From an uncultured Burkholderiales bacterium (lineage in GTDB: Bacteria; Pseudomonadota; Gammaproteobacteria; Burkholderiales; Burkholderiaceae_E), in assembly GCA_903903975.1 (NCBI GenBank), contig CAIVAS010000089.1, positions 1-38,201 on the forward strand: a stretch of DNA of 38,201 nt, in the 5' to 3' direction. The stretch's first letter is position 1. The number at the start of each line of letters is the position of its first letter. Positions 32,811-38,201 of the stretch are shown piece after piece. Below the pieces are notes generated by a model. The model was not told where the DNA came from and did no database searches. It saw only the letters and a list, made by a program, of their open reading frames with translations. Position numbers and translations under genes: made by a program.

Positions 32811-34064
32811 ATGCCTGAATCGACCGCGCCGGTCCTTGAGCGGCCCGCCGGCCCGAGCCCTTCCCTGGCAAAGGTGCTCGCCGACATCGGCCCGGGCTAT
32901 GCGGTCAACGGGCTGGTCGGTTTCATCTTTGCGGCGACCGGTCCGGTGGCGATCGTGCTGGCCTCCGGCTCGCAGGGCGGACTGGGCCAGGCCGAGCTGG
33001 CTTCCTGGCTGTTCGGCGCCTTCTTTCTCAACGGTCTGGTCACGATTGCGCTGAGCTGGCGCTTTCGCACGCCGCTGGTGATCTTCTGGACCATTCCCGG
33101 CACTGTCCTGGTTGGCCAGGCGCTGCTGCATACCCCCCATGCCGAGGTCATCGGCGCCTTTGTCGCCACGGGCCTCTTCGTGACGGCGCTCGGGCTGTCG
33201 GGATGGATGCGCCGCGCCCAGGCATTGCTGCCGATGCCGATCGTGATGGCGATGGTGGCCGGCGTCTTTCTGCGTTTCGGTCTCGATCTGGTCCGCGCCG
33301 TTCACCATGACCCGGCAGTCGCCGGGCCGATGGTGCTGGCCTTCGTGTTGCTGAGTGCCCTGCCGCGGCTGGCCCGCTGGTTGCCGCCGATCATCGGGGC
33401 ACTGCTGATCGGCGCAGTCGCCGTCGCAGTGACCCATCCGATCGACTGGTCTGCGGCATCGAGCCTGTCGATCGTGGCGCCGCGGATCACCCTGCCGGTC
33501 TTTTCCTGGCGGGCCTGCCTCGAACTGGTGGTGCCGCTGGCGGTCACCGTCCTGGTCGTGCAGAACGCTCAAGGCTATGCCGTGCTCAAAACGACCGGCC
33601 ACAACCCACCGGTGAACTGGGTGACGCTCGCCTGCGGCCTCACCTCGATCGTGAGCGCCTTTGTCGGCACGGTCTCGAGCTGCCTGACCGGGCCGACCAA
33701 TGCGCTCGTCTCGTCCTCGGGCACGCCGGGGCGCCATTACACCGGCGCGATCGTGGTCGGCATCCTGGCGCTCGTCTTCGGGCTTTTCGCGGGTACGGCG
33801 ACCAGCCTGATGCTGGCCGCGCCCAAGGCCTATATCGGCGCACTCGCCGGGCTGGCGATGCTCAAAGTCCTGCAGTCGGCCTTTGCCAGCGCTTTTCGCG
33901 ACCGCTTTGCGCTGGGCGCGCTGGTGACCTTTCTGGTCACGGTGGCCGACCTGCCGATCCTGAACATCGGCGCGCCGTTCTGGGGGCTGATGCTTGGCCT
34001 GACGGTTGCCTGGCTGCTCGAGCGGCCCGACTTCCGCATCGGGCGAGGTCCGGACGCGAATTGA
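32811..34064 (+). CDS. benE: BenE family benzoate transporter
   Basis: The 417-residue protein is almost entirely membrane helices, about twelve, and fits the BenE benzoate/H+ symporter family. Conserved stretches include GFIFAATGPVAIVLA near residue 37, VIFWTIPGTVLVGQALL near 88 and a late VVQNAQGYAVLKTTGHNPP (about 245-263), then SSCLTGPTNALVSS. It probably imports an aromatic acid, which would suit the protocatechuate genes at 1.6-5.8 kb, but the clusters are far apart and no ben genes are adjacent, so this link is inference. Confidence 0.92.
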   Translation: MPESTAPVLERPAGPSPSLAKVLADIGPGYAVNGLVGFIFAATGPVAIVLASGSQGGLGQAELASWLFGAFFLNGLVTIALSWRFRTPLVIFWTIPGTVLVGQALLHTPHAEVIGAFVATGLFVTALGLSGWMRRAQALLPMPIVMAMVAGVFLRFGLDLVRAVHHDPAVAGPMVLAFVLLSALPRLARWLPPIIGALLIGAVAVAVTHPIDWSAASSLSIVAPRITLPVFSWRACLELVVPLAVTVLVVQNAQGYAVLKTTGHNPPVNWVTLACGLTSIVSAFVGTVSSCLTGPTNALVSSSGTPGRHYTGAIVVGILALVFGLFAGTATSLMLAAPKAYIGALAGLAMLKVLQSAFASAFRDRFALGALVTFLVTVADLPILNIGAPFWGLMLGLTVAWLLERPDFRIGRGPDAN

Positions 34065-34136
34065 CCCGCTTGAGCAGGGCTCGCAGGCTTGTACGGTAGA
34101 GTGGCGGCGCCGCGCAAGCACACCAGAGCCACCGCC

Positions 34137-35273
34137 ATGTCGGATCAGCCTTCCCAATCGGTCCAGCACGACCCGACCGCCGCCGTCACGCCCGGCAAAG
34201 CCGCATCGCTTCGCCAGGACTTCGACCTGACGCGATCGGTGCTGGCGATCGTCGCGCTGACTGCACTGATCGGCGGCAGCCTCTGGGTCCTGAGCCCCTT
34301 CATCCCGGCGCTGATCTGGGCGGTCACGATCGTGGTGACCACCTGGCCGCTGATGACACGGGTCGAAGCGATGCTGTGGGGCCGCCGCGGCCTGGCGGTC
34401 ACCGTCATGACGCTCGCCCTGCTGCTGCTGTTTTTCGTGCCGCTCACCCTGGCGATCATGACCGTGCTCGACAACGTCGACACCATCAGCGGCTGGATCA
34501 AGCTCGCCTCCAATCTCAAGGGCACCGAGCCGCCGTCCTGGCTGGTGTCATTGCCGGTGGTCGGCCCTCGGGCCGCCAGTTTCTGGGCCGACCTGGTCGA
34601 GCATGGCGCAGAACCTCTGCTGGGCAAGTTCATGCCCTATGTCGGGACCTTTGCCGGACGCGTCCTCAAGGAAGCCGGTCTGATCGGTTCGATCGGCGTG
34701 CAGTTTCTGCTGAGCGTGCTGCTGTGCGCGGTGCTTTACGCCTATGGCGAGGACGGCGCGCGCGCCGTGCTGCGCTTTGCCCGTCGGCTTGCCGGCGACC
34801 AGGGCGTACGCATGACCCGGCTTGCGGCGGCCTCGGTGCGCGGCGTCGCGCTCGGCGTGGTGGTGACCGCAGTCGTCCAATCGGTGCTGGCCGGGCTCGG
34901 TCTGGCACTGGTCGGTGTGCCGGCGGTGGCGCTGCTCACAGCGCTGATGTTCCTGCTGGCGCTCGCGCAGATCGGCGTGATACCGGTGCTGCTGCCGGCC
35001 GTCATCTGGCTCTACTGGAGCGGCCAGATTGGCTGGGCCATCGGGCTGCTGATCTGGACGGTGGTGGTCTCGACCTTGGACAACTTCATGCGCCCCTGGC
35101 TGATCAAGAAAGGAGCCGATCTGCCCTTCCTGCTGATCTTCGTCGGAGTGGTCGGCGGGCTGATCGCGTTCGGGCTGATCGGCATCTTCGTCGGGCCGGT
35201 GGTGCTCGCGGTCACTTACACCCTCTTCGATGCCTGGACCGCAGATCACCCTGCGCCGCCGCTCGAGCACTGA
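34137..35273 (+). CDS. AI-2E family permease (YdiK-like)
   Basis: The 378-residue protein has the two-part plan of this family: N-terminal helices (LSPFIPALIWAVTIVVTTWP near 55-75), a central hydrophilic part (about 115-185) and C-terminal helices with VVQSVLAGLGLALVGVPAVA and LDNFMRPWLIKKGADLP. The family was named for autoinducer-2 export but many members transport other things or have unknown cargo. ATG 34137 is used; a TTG at 34089 is weaker. The stop codon at 35271-35273 falls inside a long 7-base repeat array. Confidence 0.9.
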   Translation: MSDQPSQSVQHDPTAAVTPGKAASLRQDFDLTRSVLAIVALTALIGGSLWVLSPFIPALIWAVTIVVTTWPLMTRVEAMLWGRRGLAVTVMTLALLLLFFVPLTLAIMTVLDNVDTISGWIKLASNLKGTEPPSWLVSLPVVGPRAASFWADLVEHGAEPLLGKFMPYVGTFAGRVLKEAGLIGSIGVQFLLSVLLCAVLYAYGEDGARAVLRFARRLAGDQGVRMTRLAAASVRGVALGVVVTAVVQSVLAGLGLALVGVPAVALLTALMFLLALAQIGVIPVLLPAVIWLYWSGQIGWAIGLLIWTVVVSTLDNFMRPWLIKKGADLPFLLIFVGVVGGLIAFGLIGIFVGPVVLAVTYTLFDAWTADHPAPPLEH

Positions 35274-35397
35274 GCACTGAGCACTAAGCGCTAAGCGCTA
35301 TTCGCTATTCGCTGTTCGCTGTTCGCTGTTCGCTGTTCGCTGTTCGCTGTTCGCTGGACGCTGTGCGCTGGACGCTGTGCGCTGGACGCAAAGCACT
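35265..35397. repeat. 7-base tandem array, 19 units, over the permease stop codon
   Basis: Nineteen consecutive 7-base units fill 133 bases with no slip: 3x GAGCACT, 2x AAGCGCT, 2x ATTCGCT, 6x GTTCGCT, then GGACGCT and GTGCGCT alternating twice, GGACGCA and AAGCACT. Position 4 (C) is invariant and the unit end is nearly always CT, while bases 1-3 change in blocks. The array starts within the last codons of the permease, includes its TGA, and ends 77 bases before the stop of the convergent helicase gene. Confidence 0.95.
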
Positions 35398-35474
35398 GAC
35401 GGCCGGGTGCCGGGTACCGACGGTTGATGGCTGACCGGTGAACGCCAGGAGTCGAGCCCGACAAGCCGCAGTCG

Positions 35475-37274
35475 CTAAGCCTCCGAGACGCTCGCGAGTG
35501 CCGCCCGAATCGCCTGCGCCGCGCGCGTCGAGGCCACGATCGACAGTTTCATCGTCGCCCTGGTGGCGCCCACGAAGAGTTTTCTGACACTTCGCTCGTC
35601 CATCGATTCGAAGTCGACTTCGCTGAACACCACCGCCGGGGCAGCCTGCCCCTTGAAGCGATAGACCGACTCGACCAGCAGTTCGCCGCCGGTATAGACC
35701 GGCTGCGCCAGCAGATCGTAGCGGCCGGTGAAGCGACGCACCGGATGCGGCCCGATGGCATCGAGCGACAGCAGCGCTGACTGCTCGCGGCCGCGAAAGC
35801 TCACCACCGCGATGTCGTGACGCCGAAAGCCCATGCCCAGGCAACTGCGAATCGCCTCCTTGGTCGCCGCCAGCATCTGCGCGGTGTCGGCATAGTCGAA
35901 GATCTCGAGTTCGGCGCCGGCCAGCGGCCCAGCTGCCTCGATGCGCACGTCAGTCGGCAGGATTGCCCGCAGAAAACGCACCACCTCGCGCGGGCTGCGA
36001 TAGTTGGCGCGGGCGTACAGGGTGACCCATCCCGGCAGTCGGCTTCGCTCGCGGGCGTAAAGCGACTGCATCGGGTCCTCGAGCCAGATCAGTCGCGCGT
36101 CGTCGCTGGCATGGCGCAGCACCTGATCGCGCCACGCCGGCGAAAAATCCTGACCTTCATCGACCACCACGGTATCGAAGCGCCAGCGATCGTCGATCGG
36201 CACGCCAGCCGCTGCCTTCTCGAGCCGCTCGAACCCGTCGGGAGCAGCAATGTCGACCGTCTTCCCGGCATCGCGAACCAGTCGCTGACACAGCGTGTGG
36301 AAGGTGCACACCTCGCCGCCTGCTGGCGCCACCTCGGCGAAATGATCGGCCAGTGGCCGGTTGTAGCAGACATAGAGCGGGCGCAGACCCCGATCGATTG
36401 CGGCGCGAAACTCGGCCAGCGCCAGCTGCGTCTTGCCGGAGCCCGCCGTGCCTTCGACATGCAGCCGGTAGGGCGAGAAGTCGAGCTGACGGGCCCAGTG
36501 CGCCAGCCCGCCCGAGACCCGCGTGACCATAGCCTGCGCGCGGCCGACCAGCGCACTGACGTCGGATTCGAGTTCGATCACGTCCCGAAAGAAGCGGTCG
36601 ACCTGCTGCCAGGCAGAGGCGGGCCGCAACGCGCCGCCTAATCCGCCCGTTGTGCCCGTTGTGCCCGATGAGCCCGTTACACCCGATGTGCCCGGCACAG
36701 CGCCGCCCGACCCGGCGCCCGCCGCTCGGCCGCCGTCGACCTCAACCGACAGAATCTCGCGAATCACCGCCAGCAGCTTGTCGCGCCGGCTTGCATCGAC
36801 GATGCGCTCAGCCGCGACCCCTGCGGTCTCGAGACGCCTGACGCTGAAATCGGGGCAATAGAGCAAGGCATCGACCTTCACCGCCTCGCAACCCGGTCGC
36901 CGCGCGAGCTTGCCACGCAGCCCGGCCGCGGTTCGTGCCATCTGGACCGACACATTGCGCAGTCGACCGCGTTCGCGCCGCATCAGTCCGTCGCCCGACT
37001 CCTCCAGAAATCCGGTCTTCTGCTCAATCAGGAGCAGGTCACCCATCCGGTTGACCACGACGAAGTCGATGTCGTCGATCACCGCGAATCCGCGTTCGAT
37101 CGTCGTCCAGTGCACCGCGTGATAGACCGTGAAGTCGTCGGAAAGACCCGCCGCCATCAGGGCGAGCGTCTCGTGGTGGCGCTGCGCGCTGGGCGGCAGC
37201 GCTCCGCCGGCGGCTCCCGGAGAGGCATCACTGTTGGCTAATTCGCGCCAGCCGTCTGGAATGATCCGGGCCAT
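35475..37274 (-). CDS. NERD nuclease-related domain / SF1 helicase fusion
   Basis: The 599-residue protein starts with a NERD-like domain (about 33-180): DDIDFVVVN (67-75) and IEQK with Glu84/Lys86 fit the D-ExK nuclease core. A Gly/Thr/Ser-rich linker (185-215) is coded by a 9-base repeat. A UvrD-type SF1 helicase follows: Walker A EGTAGSGKT (274-282), Walker B VVDEGQDF, the NYRSP motif and a late VGATRA. NERD-helicases are found in many bacteria, with roles suggested in DNA repair or defence; none is proven here. No partner gene is adjacent. Start ATG 37274. It converges with the permease at the 7-base array. Confidence 0.88.
   Translation of the reverse strand: MARIIPDGWRELANSDASPGAAGGALPPSAQRHHETLALMAAGLSDDFTVYHAVHWTTIERGFAVIDDIDFVVVNRMGDLLLIEQKTGFLEESGDGLMRRERGRLRNVSVQMARTAAGLRGKLARRPGCEAVKVDALLYCPDFSVRRLETAGVAAERIVDASRRDKLLAVIREILSVEVDGGRAAGAGSGGAVPGTSGVTGSSGTTGTTGGLGGALRPASAWQQVDRFFRDVIELESDVSALVGRAQAMVTRVSGGLAHWARQLDFSPYRLHVEGTAGSGKTQLALAEFRAAIDRGLRPLYVCYNRPLADHFAEVAPAGGEVCTFHTLCQRLVRDAGKTVDIAAPDGFERLEKAAAGVPIDDRWRFDTVVVDEGQDFSPAWRDQVLRHASDDARLIWLEDPMQSLYARERSRLPGWVTLYARANYRSPREVVRFLRAILPTDVRIEAAGPLAGAELEIFDYADTAQMLAATKEAIRSCLGMGFRRHDIAVVSFRGREQSALLSLDAIGPHPVRRFTGRYDLLAQPVYTGGELLVESVYRFKGQAAPAVVFSEVDFESMDERSVRKLFVGATRATMKLSIVASTRAAQAIRAALASVSEA
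36646..36699 (-). repeat. in-frame 9-base repeat in the helicase linker
   Basis: Six consecutive 9-base units begin with CCCG (CCCGTTGTG twice, then CCCGATGAG, CCCGTTACA, CCCGATGTG, CCCGGCACA). Read on the minus strand they encode Gly-Thr/Ser/Val triplets between the NERD and helicase domains. Confidence 0.92.
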
Positions 37275-37326
37275 CCCGCGATTCTAACGGGCGCAATCCC
37301 GACGAACGGCAATCTTCGCGCGACCG

Positions 37327-37557
37327 ATGTCACACCGTGCACGGCGAGGCTGGGCGACCATGGGGTTCAGATTTGATTGGCTGACGCGGACCGCTTCCTT
37401 GCGAACCGCAGATGGCCATGACCGGACCGCAATGACGCCCGAAGCGTTCGACAACGTGACCAGATTTCCAGACTCCCCATCGGGCCGGACGCGCGCCCGT
37501 GGCGCCTGCCTCGCCATCGTGCCCGGCCGTGACGGCGCACCGGAGTCGCAGCGGTGA
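37327..37557 (+). CDS. possible small gene overlapping the HD-GYP start
   Basis: A 76-codon frame from ATG 37327 ends in a TGA that overlaps the GTG start of the HD-GYP gene as GTGA, an arrangement used for coupled translation. An internal ATG at 37361 would give a shorter form. The product has no known domain, no signal peptide, and third-position GC seems lower than in neighbours. It may be a leader, a small gene or chance. Confidence 0.25.
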   Translation: MSHRARRGWATMGFRFDWLTRTASLRTADGHDRTAMTPEAFDNVTRFPDSPSGRTRARGACLAIVPGRDGAPESQR

Positions 37558-38201
37558 GTCAGGTCGTCGAAAACCCTCAGCTGATCAAACTGCCGACCTC
37601 GCAGTTGTGCGTCGGCATGTATGTCAACAGCTTCTGCGGGTCCTGGCTGCAACACGATTTTTTCCGGACCTCGTTTCTGATCGATTCGCCCAAAATCGTT
37701 GAGCGCCTGCAGGCCAGCGGCCTGGAAGCGGTCATGATCGATCCGTCGCGCGGGCTGACGCCAGCCGCCAGGCCCGCTGTCACCGCTGCGGCCGAAGCAG
37801 TTGCCGGAACGCCGGCCGAGCCGGTCGTTGAGGCCATCGCCCCAGCCCCGAAAGAAGCGAAATCGAAACCGCTTGCGTCGCTCTCAGAAGAGATGGACAA
37901 GGCACGCGATGTCACGCGAATGGTGCGCAACACCGTCGAATCGCTGTTTCGGGATGCCCAGCTCGGCCGCAATCTGGATGCCCAGCGCATCGATACCGCC
38001 GTGCGGTCGGTCCATGAGAGCCTCGATCGCAACCCGGGCGCACTTCTGAGCCTGGTGCGCATCAAGCGCGCCGACGAATACACCTACATGCACTCGGTGG
38101 CAGTCAGCGCACTCATGGCACAGCTTGCCAAGACACTCGGCATGGACGACGCGGCCCAGCATCAGGCCGCCACGGCCGGATTGCTGCACGACATCGGCAA
38201 G
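37554..38201 (+). CDS. DUF3391 / HD-GYP phosphodiesterase (3' end outside window)
   Basis: The frame starts at GTG 37554, with GGAG eight bases upstream, and is open to the right edge (216 codons). Residues 8-110 fit the DUF3391 domain, with KLPTSQLCVGMYVNS. An HD-GYP domain follows, with YMHSVAVSALM (178-188) and HDIGK at 212-216, where the window ends. HD-GYP proteins hydrolyse cyclic di-GMP. The GYP motif and most metal ligands lie outside. Confidence 0.9.
   Translation, partial: MSQVVENPQLIKLPTSQLCVGMYVNSFCGSWLQHDFFRTSFLIDSPKIVERLQASGLEAVMIDPSRGLTPAARPAVTAAAEAVAGTPAEPVVEAIAPAPKEAKSKPLASLSEEMDKARDVTRMVRNTVESLFRDAQLGRNLDAQRIDTAVRSVHESLDRNPGALLSLVRIKRADEYTYMHSVAVSALMAQLAKTLGMDDAAQHQAATAGLLHDIGK

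Noticed and set aside
35265-35397. CRISPR or phage attachment site
   Set aside because: Contiguous 7-base units without spacers; no integrase or tRNA nearby.
37284-37655. Minus-strand frame across the HD-GYP start
   Set aside because: It overlaps the DUF3391 coding region and has no motif or ribosome site.

Overview
The window is GC-rich, densely coded bacterial chromosome. The run def-fmt-htpX-rsmB-DUF4390-ntrY-ntrX-trkA on the minus strand, next to LysM protein-dprA-topB on the plus strand, together with DUF3567 and DUF3717 genes, points to Betaproteobacteria, order Burkholderiales. Family and genus cannot be fixed from the sequence alone. There is no rRNA, tRNA, CRISPR array, transposase or phage gene.

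Left third (1-12.3 kb) is accessory catabolism. It opens with a partial lysophospholipase-like hydrolase (minus) and an SGNH-like lipoprotein. A plus-strand protocatechuate block follows: pcaB, a fused pcaD-pcaC gene (pcaL) and a PhzS-like flavin monooxygenase. A minus-strand phosphonate pair (FAD oxidoreductase, then phosphonoacetaldehyde hydrolase phnX) would turn an aminoethylphosphonate-type substrate into phosphonoacetaldehyde and then acetaldehyde plus phosphate. Then come a DUF3567 gene, a short CobW-type GTPase, the potassium transporter gene trkH, a LysR regulator and a small divergent gene.

Middle (12.3-17.4 kb) is a minus-strand TRAP transporter operon, dctP-dctQ-dctM-cyclase. The last three genes are joined by 4-base stop/start overlaps, which suggests uptake of an organic acid or amide followed by hydrolysis by the cyclase-family enzyme. 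It sits between trkA and trkH, which are normally neighbours.

17.4-31.7 kb is conserved housekeeping: trkA, an NtrYX-type two-component system, DUF4390, rsmB, htpX, fmt and def (minus), then a LysM protein, dprA and topB (plus). The right end (31.8-38.2 kb) has DUF3717, a ChaC-like gamma-glutamylcyclotransferase, a BenE benzoate transporter, an AI-2E family permease, a NERD-helicase fusion and a partial HD-GYP phosphodiesterase.

The most unusual signal is a set of short tandem repeats. Two 7-base arrays (5923-6006, 12 units; 35265-35397, 19 units) lie between convergent genes and run over a stop codon. An 8-base array lies between a third convergent pair. Other short repeats lie before pcaB, upstream of the DUF3567 gene, before the LysM gene, and in frame inside pcaB, the monooxygenase, dctM and the helicase. 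Local expansion of very short units seems to have shaped both gaps and proteins here.
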